22,861 nucleotides of DNA. It comes from Minisyncoccus sp023229485 (GTDB lineage Bacteria; Patescibacteriota; Minisyncoccia; Minisyncoccales; Minisyncoccaceae). Below, in pieces: positions 14,968 through 22,192 of this stretch. Below the pieces are notes generated by a model. It saw only the letters and a list, made by a program, of their open reading frames with translations. It was not told the origin of the DNA and made no database searches. Position numbers and translations under genes: made by a program. The stretch is taken from positions 1-22,861 of the forward strand of contig JBAYMH010000009.1 in the NCBI GenBank assembly GCA_041663645.1, in the 5' to 3' direction. Position 1 is the stretch's first letter. Each line of letters begins with the position of its first letter.

Positions 14968-15052
14968 TCTAATAATTTGGATTGGAATAGAAACATTTTA
15001 TTAGATTTTCAACTTCTCCCCCTTTATGGGTGAATAAGAACGAAAATGACAA
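14968..15052. repeat. Stem-loop repeat, copy 2
   Basis: Same layout as 12254-12326: TCTAATAA, the inverted TTATTAGA about 22 bp later, a CCC...GGG segment and a closing AATGACAA. It lies in the padR-pspC gap. Confidence 0.6.
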
Positions 15053-15068
15053 AAAATAAATATAAAAT

Positions 15069-16991
15069 ATGGAAAAAACAACAACAATTCATCTTGGTGG
15101 ATTCGCTTTCACCATTGAAGAAGGTGCGTATCAAAATTTAAAACGATACCTTGAGAGTGTTAGAGAAAATATCAGTCTTGAGGCGGACAAAAAAGAGGTT
15201 ATGACTGATATAGAAATGAGTATTGCTGAAAAGCTGAAAAAAAAGACTTCTTCCTCAAAGGAAGTGGTAACCGCTAAAGATGTCGAAGAATTAATTTTGA
15301 TTATGGGACTTCCTGAGGATTTCAAGGAAGCTGATAACTTAGAAGAAAAATCCGAAGGAGAAAAAATCGGAAAAATAAAGAAAAAGCTCTATCGTAATCC
15401 AGATGATATGATTATCGGTGGAGTATGTAGCGGAATTGCAACCTATTTTGATATTGAACCGGTCTTAATAAGATTAGTCGCATTCTTGTTGGTATTTTGT
15501 AACGGAATCGGCATTCCTGCCTACATAATTTTTTGGATAATTATTCCTTCGGCTGAAACAAAATCTCAAAAGTTAGAAATGCAAGGAAGTCCACTAACTG
15601 TAGCTGCTATTGAACAGTCATTTAAAGAAACTGAAGAAAAAGGTAATCGTCCTGCTACCGTATTAGGAAATATCTTTAGGCAAATAGGAAAAATAATTAA
15701 AAGATTACTAATTTTATTTGTAAAAGTATTTTTATTTTTTCTTAATTTTTCTATTATTGCACTATCTATTTTTACTATTATTGGAATGACAGTATTAGTT
15801 GGCGTAGCAATAATGTATGCAAACAGCGGATATGTGATTGATTATATTCCAATAAGCGAAATTATTAAAACTATTCCATTTTATTTACTTTTACTGTCAA
15901 CCTTTTTTGCGATAATCATTCCTGCCTTTTTATTACTTGCCGCTGATATGGCAGCAGCTTTTAATAAGAAAATTGTAAACTTTACGGCAGTAATCATATT
16001 GATTACTGTGTGGATGATTGCTAGTGTAGCAACGACTGTAATGGTTGTACGATATGCCCCTGATTTAAGGCTTAAAATAAGTGATATTCAATACAGACAA
16101 ACAATTGAAGTTCCGTCTATTGAAAACTTTAATAGCATCTCTGCTAGTGGAAAAAATTTGATAATATCTATAAAACTCGGCGATAGATTTTCCGTATCGG
16201 CTAATGGAATGGCATCTGATCTTGATCAAATAACCTATGGTGTTGATGAAAATAAAATTTTGAATATTGGCGTTAAAAGAAAAGAGGTTGATCGAAAATG
16301 CTTACTCTGCGATCAAAAAATTGTACGAATTGCCATAACTGCTCCTAATGTTGAGAATATAAAAATTACCGATGCCGATTTGGTAATAGAGAATTTGATA
16401 AGTGACAAAATGACTATAGTAGCAAATGGCTCGGATAATATAAATATAGATGGAAATATAAAAGATTTTGGTCTCAAGATTGTTAATACTTATGCTCGCC
16501 TTTCGGGGAAATTTGATAATCTTATAATCGAAGCTGACAAAACTGATTTGTCGTATGATATTAATAGCACGACGGCAAATATAAAACTTAGTAATTCTAC
16601 TGAAGCAAATGGATCGGGAAGCATTAATCAGGGCAATATTGAAATAGATAAAAACTCACACCTAACGGGACTAGAGCTAAATATAAGTGACAGCTCTATA
16701 ACTCTTAAAGATAACTCTTGGGCGATTATGAATATTGAATCTAGTTTATCTACTAATATTGATGAGGATAGCGGGTTGTTTTATATCGGGGATGTCCAGC
16801 TTAATAAAACAACCAATTCCCCATTTGCGACACTAACAAAAATATCCAGAGCCAGCGTTTCTGAATATAGAAAAAACGAAAACAAAGATAATTATTTTCA
16901 ATTCTATGGAAATAATTATAAATTTGATATTGATAACGTTGATTCAGAATTATTCCAAGAAAAAAAAGAATTACTGCGAGAAAAATTTTAA
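15069..16991 (+). CDS. PspC-domain membrane protein with C-terminal adhesin-head (toastrack-like) domain
   Basis: A 640-residue protein. Residues 1-90 match the N-terminal region often found before PspC domains (T-I-H-L-G-G-F-A-F-T-I-E-E-G-A-Y). PspC itself spans about 101-162 (L-Y-R-N, I-I-G-G-V-C-S-G-I-A-T-Y-F, W-I-I-I-P-S). Further membrane helices lie near 215-250, 268-293 and 304-328. The C-terminal 300 residues are beta-repeat rich, with F-N-S-I-S-A-S-G and N-V-E-N-I-K-I-T-D-A-D, like the DUF2807 GIN/toastrack domain. Such proteins are thought to act in envelope-stress sensing. With PadR upstream it probably forms an envelope-response pair. A strong terminator follows the stop by 4 bp. 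Confidence 0.85.
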   Translation: MEKTTTIHLGGFAFTIEEGAYQNLKRYLESVRENISLEADKKEVMTDIEMSIAEKLKKKTSSSKEVVTAKDVEELILIMGLPEDFKEADNLEEKSEGEKIGKIKKKLYRNPDDMIIGGVCSGIATYFDIEPVLIRLVAFLLVFCNGIGIPAYIIFWIIIPSAETKSQKLEMQGSPLTVAAIEQSFKETEEKGNRPATVLGNIFRQIGKIIKRLLILFVKVFLFFLNFSIIALSIFTIIGMTVLVGVAIMYANSGYVIDYIPISEIIKTIPFYLLLLSTFFAIIIPAFLLLAADMAAAFNKKIVNFTAVIILITVWMIASVATTVMVVRYAPDLRLKISDIQYRQTIEVPSIENFNSISASGKNLIISIKLGDRFSVSANGMASDLDQITYGVDENKILNIGVKRKEVDRKCLLCDQKIVRIAITAPNVENIKITDADLVIENLISDKMTIVANGSDNINIDGNIKDFGLKIVNTYARLSGKFDNLIIEADKTDLSYDINSTTANIKLSNSTEANGSGSINQGNIEIDKNSHLTGLELNISDSSITLKDNSWAIMNIESSLSTNIDEDSGLFYIGDVQLNKTTNSPFATLTKISRASVSEYRKNENKDNYFQFYGNNYKFDIDNVDSELFQEKKELLREKF

Positions 16992-16995
16992 TGTA

Positions 16996-17028
16996 AAACA
17001 AAGCCGAGCTATTAGCTCGGCTTTGTTT
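16996..17028 (+). terminator. Bidirectional terminator between pspC-like gene and PBP2
   Basis: AAACAAAGCCGAGCT and AGCTCGGCTTTGTTT form a perfect 15-bp stem with a 3-nt loop. It is symmetric, T-rich on both sides, and lies between convergent genes. Confidence 0.9.
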
Positions 17029-17119
17029 ATTTAGCAATGACTCCATGTTTTAATATTTCTTTGATCTGTTATAAGAAAAATATATTGAGGCAATAACGAG
17101 AGAAAAACGAGAATGGCAT

Positions 17120-19186
17120 TTATTCTTCTCTTATACCTTCACCGTCTTGTTCTTCTGGCTTGATTGATGGTTGAGGTTCTGTAACTACCCCATCATTATC
17201 TATCTCTTGATCATTTTCAATTACTGGAGCTTCAGTTTTAGCTTCGGAATTCACTTCTTCTTTATTTTTTTTTAATCTTTCGCCAAAATAGTAATTCATT
17301 ATTTCACGAGATAAAACATTTGCTGCATTCATTTCGTAAGGAACACTTTCAACCACAACAGTTATCGCTACTTCTGGGTTTTCGTAAGGGGCAAATATAG
17401 TAATTAAGTTATGATACTTGTTTGGTTCTGACGTCTGAGCGGTACCAGTTTTTGCGGCAGAAGTTACGGGCATTGCTTGCAGACCCCTCGCAGTACCGTT
17501 TGGCGACATTACGGTTTCACGCATCGCTATCCTAACATCAGCAAGATTTTCTGCACTAACACCAACAGTTCTTGTTATTTCTGGTTCAAAAGTTTTGATT
17601 TCTTTCCCTTCGCTATCCAAAACTGATTTTACAATTTTTGGCTTCATTAAACTGCCTCCATTAGCAATAGCGGCAGTGGCCATTGTTATCTGCAAGGGAG
17701 TACCTTTAAAATATCCTTGACCAATTGCAATATTGTAATCGTCTCCGGGATACCAAGTAGTGCCATATCTTTTCTTCTTCCAATCTGGATCTGGAACAAA
17801 GCCAGTTTTTTCGCCCGAAATATCTATACCAGTTAATTCTCCATAACCAAAATCTTTAAAATATTTATCCATCCTATTAACCCCCAATCCCTTTTTCCCG
17901 TTATATCCTCCTCCTAAAATATAAAAATACACATCGCAAGATTCTGCCATAGCCTTTTTAAGATCTGTCGCACCGTGAGTTGACCAATCATTTTTATAAC
18001 CTCCTCCCGGAAGTGCAATTCTGCCCTGACAATAAATACCCTCACTGGGCTCTATTAAGCCTTCTTCAAGGCCGGCAGCTGCCATTACTGGCTTGATGGT
18101 TGAACCAATAGCATACTCTCCTGCAATGGCTCGATTATAAAAGGAAAAATCCTCTCTATTTATCATTGCCTGATATTCTTCATGAGTTAATCCCTTAGAA
18201 AGAATGTTCGCATCAAAAGAAGGCCACGAACCCATTGCAATTATTCCTCCTGTTTTTACATCTGCCACTATAACCGTTGCAGACTTGGCATGATATTTTT
18301 CTACTATTTCTTTTACTGAATCGCCAACTTTTTTTTGTGTTCCTAAGTCAAGATTTAAAACTAAATTTTTACCGGACTCTAAGGGCCTGACAAGCTTTTC
18401 ACTTATTACCACTCCTTTTGCATCACGCTCCTTATTGAAAATACCTGGAATTTCTTTAAGGTATTCGTTATATTCTTTTTCAATACCCCATCCCCCTTCA
18501 TCTGATTCTTTTGAAAAATAACCCAAGACATGTGAGAAGGCAAAGGAGTCAGGATATTGTCTTTCTTGATTTTTTCGAATTGAAAAAACTTTAAATTCAT
18601 CTGCCTTTGTTTTTAAGACAACTGTTTTATCCTTGTCCAAATCATTGAAAATAGCGAATTCGTTTTTATCTTTAAATTTTTCTTGTTTTTCCGAAATAGA
18701 TGATTTTATCTCGTCCGCTGAAATCCCTAATATTTTTGAAAGTTCCCAAATTTCTCGATCTATTTCATACTGATCACTATCGATATTTTTTTGAAAAATT
18801 AGATCAAAACTATTTGAATTAAAGGCAATCTGTTTCATTTCTCTGTCATATATCACTCCCCTTTGAGCATCAATTTCGCTAGAAACATATTTATTGCTTT
18901 CTGCCCTTTTAGCATAATAATCATGGTTAAAGAATTGGTAATATGAACAAGTCCCAATTAAAAAAAGGATTGAAATTGAAAAAATAGAAAAAATAATAAA
19001 GAAATTTTTTTTTGCTAGAGCTGTTTCGATTGCCCTACCTCCACTCATGTATTCATTCTTATTTCTTCCGCATTCTTTTTCTTCGTCTTTTTTTTTAGCT
19101 AAAAAATCCAAGAAAAAATCCTCGGTTGAAACTTCATTACTTTTGTATTTTCTCTTTTTTTTGTATAAATTAGGGAATCCTGACAT
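17120..19186 (-). CDS. mrdA: Penicillin-binding protein 2 (peptidoglycan transpeptidase)
   Basis: A 688-residue class B PBP. It has a long basic and acidic cytoplasmic tail (1-60), one membrane helix (about 62-84), a dimerisation region starting R-G-V-I-Y-D-R, and a transpeptidase domain (about 300-645). Active-site motifs are S362-T-I-K, S416-C-D and K579-T-G. The second motif has Asp where S-x-N is common, a variant known among PBP2 proteins. The enzyme cross-links peptidoglycan during elongation with MreB/MreC/RodA. It overlaps mreD by 17 bp, and the C-terminus is an acidic Glu/Pro-rich tail of about 45 residues. An internal ATG at residue 47 is an alternative start. Confidence 0.93.
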   Translation of the reverse strand: MSGFPNLYKKKRKYKSNEVSTEDFFLDFLAKKKDEEKECGRNKNEYMSGGRAIETALAKKNFFIIFSIFSISILFLIGTCSYYQFFNHDYYAKRAESNKYVSSEIDAQRGVIYDREMKQIAFNSNSFDLIFQKNIDSDQYEIDREIWELSKILGISADEIKSSISEKQEKFKDKNEFAIFNDLDKDKTVVLKTKADEFKVFSIRKNQERQYPDSFAFSHVLGYFSKESDEGGWGIEKEYNEYLKEIPGIFNKERDAKGVVISEKLVRPLESGKNLVLNLDLGTQKKVGDSVKEIVEKYHAKSATVIVADVKTGGIIAMGSWPSFDANILSKGLTHEEYQAMINREDFSFYNRAIAGEYAIGSTIKPVMAAAGLEEGLIEPSEGIYCQGRIALPGGGYKNDWSTHGATDLKKAMAESCDVYFYILGGGYNGKKGLGVNRMDKYFKDFGYGELTGIDISGEKTGFVPDPDWKKKRYGTTWYPGDDYNIAIGQGYFKGTPLQITMATAAIANGGSLMKPKIVKSVLDSEGKEIKTFEPEITRTVGVSAENLADVRIAMRETVMSPNGTARGLQAMPVTSAAKTGTAQTSEPNKYHNLITIFAPYENPEVAITVVVESVPYEMNAANVLSREIMNYYFGERLKKNKEEVNSEAKTEAPVIENDQEIDNDGVVTEPQPSIKPEEQDGEGIREE

Positions 19187-19469
19187 ATCGAGAAATAAAT
19201 GACTTTAAAAAAATTGTAATTGCCATAAATATTATTGAATAAAAACCGAAGAAAAATGTTGAAGAATATATATCTATCAACAGTCCTGCCCACAAGGCAA
19301 TAAATATTCCTGTCTTTTGACTAGGAGATTCAAGAAGGTTATATCCTAAAATAAATAATGTAATTAGCAGTAAGCTTGGAAAGGTAAAATAAAATATACT
19401 TGCTTGAATTATTATAATCAAATAAAAAAAAATGCCGATTATTAAAAACTTTATAACTTGCTTAATCAT
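19170..19469 (-). CDS. mreD: MreD-like rod-shape protein, short form
   Basis: A 99-residue hydrophobic protein with about four membrane segments (near 5-22, 28-44, 52-70 and 75-92). It contains A-L-W-A-G-L-L-I-D-I-Y-S-S, resembling the G-L-x-x-D motif of MreD. Identification relies chiefly on its position between mreC and PBP2 and on the overlaps with both (8 bp and 17 bp). MreD of well-studied bacteria is about 160-170 residues, so this is a shortened version with probably fewer helices. Confidence 0.75.
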   Translation of the reverse strand: MIKQVIKFLIIGIFFYLIIIIQASIFYFTFPSLLLITLFILGYNLLESPSQKTGIFIALWAGLLIDIYSSTFFFGFYSIIFMAITIFLKSFISRYVRIP

Positions 19470-20403
19470 TTTTTACTATATTGACATTTTTCAAAATAAA
19501 AACCTTATCTAATAGTTTCGGATCAAAGGCGGGTATTATTTCTGCTTCCTTGAACGTTTCGGTATCAATTTTTTTAGGATTTTTTATCCTTCCAACAACA
19601 TAGCCAGCTGGATAATTTCCACTAAGTGAGCATGTCATAACAATAGCACCGTCATCTAAATCCTTGTCCTTTGGAAACATATCTAGTGATATTTTAAAAT
19701 TTCCTTCTCCTTTGGCGATAGCTATAATCTTTTCTGATGATTTTGTTTCTTTTGTTACTGTCTTGGTTTCAATGACTTCGGTTTCTTGATTTTGACTATC
19801 TTCATTATTTGCACTTATATCAACCTCTTTTTCTACCGGAACAATTAAGGTTTCCATTTTGGCTTCATTTATAATCTGAATATCAACTAAGCTGTTTTTA
19901 TCAGTTATGATTGTTACTCTTGAAAAATCATCGTAAACTTCGGACACTTTTCCGACCAAAATCCTACCAGACGTAACAACAGAAAACCCCTTTTGCACTC
20001 CATCATTTTTTCCTTGATTTATTAAAATTGAGTCTTCGTAAGAAAAATTCTTACCATCAAACCTACCTCCGCCAAATACTTCGGCTTCAATTAATTTGTG
20101 TTCTTTTGCCATACCAAGATCCATGGCATTTTTTAAAAATTTATTTTCTTCTTTCGTTATTTGAAGTTCGGCTAAGGTAGATACTAGTTTTTGATTTTCT
20201 TCAATTAATTCTTTATTTGCATTAGGCTGATCTTGAGAAACGAACGATAGTGAGCCTGCCATTTGCCAAATTGCATGTTGGATATCAAAGGATTGGTTAT
20301 AAGAGAAATTTTTTATTTTATCAGCAAAAACGAGACTAACTGCAATTAATCCTCCAGCCACTACAATCAATGTAATTATTCGGTTTCTAAAAATTGACTC
20401 CAT
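19462..20403 (-). CDS. mreC: Rod-shape-determining protein MreC
   Basis: A 313-residue protein from the ATG at 20403. It has one N-terminal membrane helix (I-I-T-L-I-V-V-A-G-G-L), a coiled-coil region (about 60-95, L-I-E-E-N-Q-K-L-V-S-T-L) and the paired beta-domain with V-F-G-G-G-R-F-D, L-I-N-Q-G-K-N-D-G-V-Q-K-G and the G-K-V-S-E-V strand. A charged, low-complexity insertion (S-Q-N-Q-E-T-E-V region) splits the beta-domain. MreC scaffolds the elongasome with MreD and PBP2. The in-frame ATG at 20415 overlaps the promoter's -10 box, so 20403 is the better start; it predicts a nearly leaderless mRNA. Confidence 0.9.
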   Translation of the reverse strand: MESIFRNRIITLIVVAGGLIAVSLVFADKIKNFSYNQSFDIQHAIWQMAGSLSFVSQDQPNANKELIEENQKLVSTLAELQITKEENKFLKNAMDLGMAKEHKLIEAEVFGGGRFDGKNFSYEDSILINQGKNDGVQKGFSVVTSGRILVGKVSEVYDDFSRVTIITDKNSLVDIQIINEAKMETLIVPVEKEVDISANNEDSQNQETEVIETKTVTKETKSSEKIIAIAKGEGNFKISLDMFPKDKDLDDGAIVMTCSLSGNYPAGYVVGRIKNPKKIDTETFKEAEIIPAFDPKLLDKVFILKNVNIVKND

Positions 20404-20413
20404 ATATAGCAAC

Positions 20414-20443
20414 ATTATAGCAATATATTTAATAAATTTGCAA
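20414..20443 (-). promoter_or_regulatory. mreC-mreD-PBP2 promoter
   Basis: Minus strand: TTGCAA (20443-20438), 18-bp spacer, TATAAT (20419-20414). The start would be near 20407, only about 4 nt before the ATG at 20403. Confidence 0.65.
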
Positions 20444-20486
20444 ATTTAGTAATAAATTCAAATAATTCGTGGTTATTTCTGCATTA

Positions 20487-20515
20487 TTGACATTTAAGTG
20501 TTTTGAAAGTATAAA
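20487..20515 (+). promoter_or_regulatory. Promoter of the 56-residue basic protein
   Basis: TTGACA (20487-20492), 17-bp spacer, TATAAA (20510-20515), a near-perfect promoter divergent from that of mreC. Confidence 0.75.
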
Positions 20516-20546
20516 TATCTAGTAATTAGTTCCTTCAAAGGTTTGG

Positions 20547-20717
20547 ATGTGGGGAATTATGGGAAAAAATACGTATCAAGAGTTACTTGATCAAATGAGA
20601 AAAGTCAAAGGAAAACCGCCTAAAGAAACTGTCAAAATTGAAAAAATTAAACCACTCGTTGTGGTAAGCGAAGAAAAAAAAATTGGACGTGCTCCAAGGT
20701 GGGGACAAAAAAAATAA
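20547..20717 (+). CDS. Small basic protein, unknown
   Basis: A 56-codon frame complete with consensus promoter (20487-20515) and terminator (20719-20743). ATG 20547 follows AAAGG at 5-nt spacing; an in-frame ATG at 20559 (M-G-K-N-T-Y-Q-E) follows GGGGA and is equally possible. The product is highly charged: an N-terminal helix with L-L-D-Q-M-R-K, a Lys/Pro middle part and a basic end, I-G-R-A-P-R-W-G-Q-K-K. It has no membrane segment or known fold. The basic tail, and its position before the AT-hook gene, hint at nucleic-acid binding (inference only). Confidence 0.65.
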   Translation: MWGIMGKNTYQELLDQMRKVKGKPPKETVKIEKIKPLVVVSEEKKIGRAPRWGQKK

Positions 20718-20718
20718 A

Positions 20719-20743
20719 ACCAATCAATGATTGGTCTTTTTTT
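20719..20743 (+). terminator. Terminator of the small basic protein gene
   Basis: ACCAATC / GATTGGT stem, 3-nt loop, then C and seven T. It starts 1 bp after the stop codon. Confidence 0.85.
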
Positions 20744-20810
20744 AAGTAATTAATTCAAAAATTTGCAAATTTGAGCTTTTTCTCCTAAAAATTCTTAAAT
20801 TATTAAAAAA

Positions 20811-20839
20811 TTGACAATTATCCATATTTTATCTATAAC
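20811..20839 (+). promoter_or_regulatory. Promoter of the AT-hook protein gene
   Basis: TTGACA (20811-20816), 17-bp spacer, TATAAC (20834-20839). The leader would be about 45 nt. Confidence 0.75.
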
Positions 20840-20843
20840 TAGG

Positions 20844-20877
20844 TTAGTTTTTTGACGGTACGTTCGTTGAAAACTAA
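20844..20877 (+). promoter_or_regulatory. Leader stem-loop upstream of the AT-hook gene
   Basis: TTAGTTTT (20844-20851) and AAAACTAA (20870-20877) are perfectly complementary and end just before the AGGAG site at 20881-20885. It could influence ribosome access or mRNA stability. Confidence 0.4.
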
Positions 20878-20890
20878 AAAAGGAGAAGTA

Positions 20891-21820
20891 ATGATGCAGG
20901 AATTTAACTGGGAAACTCGTTTTACGAACTTGGAAAGGAATGCTATTCTTTTGTTGAAAAAAGCTAATAGCGTAGAGCAAGTATTGATTATCTGCTGTTT
21001 ATTCTTTAAGCTAGATGATTTTAAAAAAAATGCGATTGGTGGACTGATTCGTTCCAGTGTTGACGCAAATAACGCTACTTGGATTGAGATACTGCTTGAT
21101 AATTTATTTGAATTATTAGTCTTTATTGAAAAGGAATTTTTACTCATGTCAAAAGAGATTCAAATAAATTCTAAAAATGGATCGGATAGTGAATTTAATA
21201 GTTTGCTTCGACGTTATCATGATAGTGAAGATACCATTTTTGGAAAAATTCTTGAATCTGCTAAAAAACCAAAAGCTTTCTTCTCGCTTTGTTGCTTTTT
21301 TACTAAACTTGAAAAAGACTCAAATCACTTCGCAAAGCAAACATTGATCAGAAAACTGATTTCACGTTGCCTTTTATCCGACTGTTTGCATTTAGAAAAT
21401 CTTTTGAATTGCATTATCGAAATCGTGAAATATATCGAAGAAGAGTCACTAAACTATTCTGATAAATCAGGTTCAAAGGAAAAAGTTTTAGCTACAAAAA
21501 GAGTTTTTGAATCAGAAAAAATGGCTCGGATAAATGAAAAAAAATACCAAATCCTTACTATTGTATACGACTTTTTTGATGCTAAGCACCTAACAACAAC
21601 TAATCCTAAGCCAAGAGAGCAATTAATTGCCATAGAGGTGCCTCACTTGCCAGTCATTGAAACCGAGAGCAAAAAACCATACAAGAAAAGAGGACGTCCA
21701 AGAAAAATAAAATCTCCTGAAGAGATAAAACAAGAAGGAGAAAAAATAATCAGAAAAAGAGGACGTCCACGAAAAATAAAATCTCCCGTACTAGAAGTGC
21801 CTATGGGAACTACAGCATAA
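20891..21820 (+). CDS. AT-hook protein with duplicated helical domain, unknown
   Basis: A 309-residue protein starting at ATG 20891 (or 20894), preceded by AGGAG at 5-nt (or 8-nt) spacing; a TTG at 20852 lies in the leader and is unlikely. Residues about 14-89 and 113-192 are two divergent copies of one helical unit. Each has a C-C-x-F-F-x-K-L-like core (C-C-L-F-F-K-L and C-C-F-F-T-K-L), then L-I-R, then a helix ending F-I-E-x-E or Y-I-E-E-E with a following Ser. Two AT-hooks lie at the C-terminus, R-G-R-P-R-K-I-K-S-P at about 267-276 and 290-299. AT-hooks bind the minor groove of AT-rich DNA. No enzyme motif is seen; it may be a nucleoid or regulatory protein. Confidence 0.8.
   Translation: MMQEFNWETRFTNLERNAILLLKKANSVEQVLIICCLFFKLDDFKKNAIGGLIRSSVDANNATWIEILLDNLFELLVFIEKEFLLMSKEIQINSKNGSDSEFNSLLRRYHDSEDTIFGKILESAKKPKAFFSLCCFFTKLEKDSNHFAKQTLIRKLISRCLLSDCLHLENLLNCIIEIVKYIEEESLNYSDKSGSKEKVLATKRVFESEKMARINEKKYQILTIVYDFFDAKHLTTTNPKPREQLIAIEVPHLPVIETESKKPYKKRGRPRKIKSPEEIKQEGEKIIRKRGRPRKIKSPVLEVPMGTTA
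21686..21788 (+). repeat. Direct repeat encoding the two AT-hooks
   Basis: A unit of 34 bp at 21686-21719 recurs at 21755-21788 with two mismatches, 69 bp apart. Such high nucleotide identity suggests a recent duplication of the AT-hook. Confidence 0.8.
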
Positions 21821-21821
21821 G

Positions 21822-21849
21822 ACCAATCATCACATTGGTTCTTTTTTTT
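21822..21849 (+). terminator. Terminator of the AT-hook gene
   Basis: ACCAAT / ATTGGT stem, 6-nt loop, then TC and eight T, starting 1 bp after the stop codon. It resembles the terminator at 20719. Confidence 0.8.
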
Positions 21850-21890
21850 ATTTTAAACCCTATCCTATCTTATGTGTCTGATTTTTTGCA

Positions 21891-21923
21891 AAAAAAATGG
21901 GGCCTCATACAAGTACTCCCATT
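21891..21923 (-). terminator. Terminator of the hairpin-rich gene
   Basis: Minus strand: AATGGG (21923-21918) pairs with CCCATT (21901-21896), followed by a run of T to 21891. The stop codon of the 86-residue gene lies in the loop. Confidence 0.6.
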
Positions 21924-22163
21924 GTTATTTTTCCATTCATCTCCACTGGAGATGTGAGAAACTCATACACGGCGATGACTGCCGCTTTCTCATTCTTCCC
22001 GCCGAGAGAAGAATGAACACCTCTCGTCAGGTCAGGAGGAATATCTCCTGCTTGAACATTGGGGCGAACCGTTTCCCCAAAAGCCCTTGCGAGGGCAGCT
22101 CCGACTTTCTTTAAGGTTTTGTACCTTACTCCGCCAATGCGTTCTACGAAAAAATCGTAGAAC
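21896..22163. repeat. Array of consecutive perfect hairpins
   Basis: Ten successive inverted repeats: 21896/21923 (6 bp), 21938-21954 (7 bp, loop 3), 21954-21966 (about 5 bp), 21970-21984 (4 bp), 21990-22016 (9 bp, loop 9), 22033-22050 (6 bp, loop 6), 22059-22080 (6 bp, loop 10), 22083-22096 (5 bp, loop 4), 22112-22128 (6 bp, loop 5) and 22141-22163 (9 bp, loop 5). They tile nearly all of the 86-residue gene. The order without overlap argues for selection on structure in RNA or single-stranded DNA. Confidence 0.7.
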
Positions 22164-22165
22164 AT
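21905..22165 (-). CDS. 86-residue unknown protein from a hairpin-dense, GC-richer gene
   Basis: Start ATG at 22165 with AGGAG 6 nt upstream; the frame is open further 5' (ATG at 22186 and beyond), but those starts lie at or before the predicted transcript start. Stop is TGA at 21905. Codons show G-rich first positions, as expected of coding DNA. The protein begins M-F-Y-D-F-F-V-E-R-I-G-G-V and has A-A-L-A-R-A-F-G in the middle and a mixed C-terminal half; I see no signal peptide, membrane helix or known motif. Its base composition is visibly more GC-rich than all neighbours, suggesting foreign origin or unusual constraint. It has its own promoter (22193-22221) and terminator. A structured RNA with an incidental frame is the main alternative. 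Confidence 0.6.
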   Translation of the reverse strand: MFYDFFVERIGGVRYKTLKKVGAALARAFGETVRPNVQAGDIPPDLTRGVHSSLGGKNEKAAVIAVYEFLTSPVEMNGKITMGVLV

Positions 22166-22192
22166 GTCTTTCTCCTCTTGAGTCATGCACCA

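Noticed and set aside
16801..17046. 81-codon minus-strand frame at the end of the PspC-like gene
   Set aside because: It runs across the bidirectional terminator and is antisense to a well-supported coding end.
20852..20890. Upstream TTG start for the AT-hook gene
   Set aside because: It would place the AGGAG site inside the coding part; ATG 20891/20894 is correctly spaced from it.
21872..22114. 80-codon plus-strand frame opposite the hairpin-rich gene
   Set aside because: No promoter or Shine-Dalgarno site on that strand, and composition typical of an antisense shadow; the minus strand has promoter, Shine-Dalgarno site and terminator.
21896..22186. Hairpin-rich element as tmRNA, RNase P RNA or SRP RNA
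   Set aside because: I looked for their conserved sequence blocks on the minus strand and found none; the codon pattern favours a gene, though a new structured RNA is not excluded.
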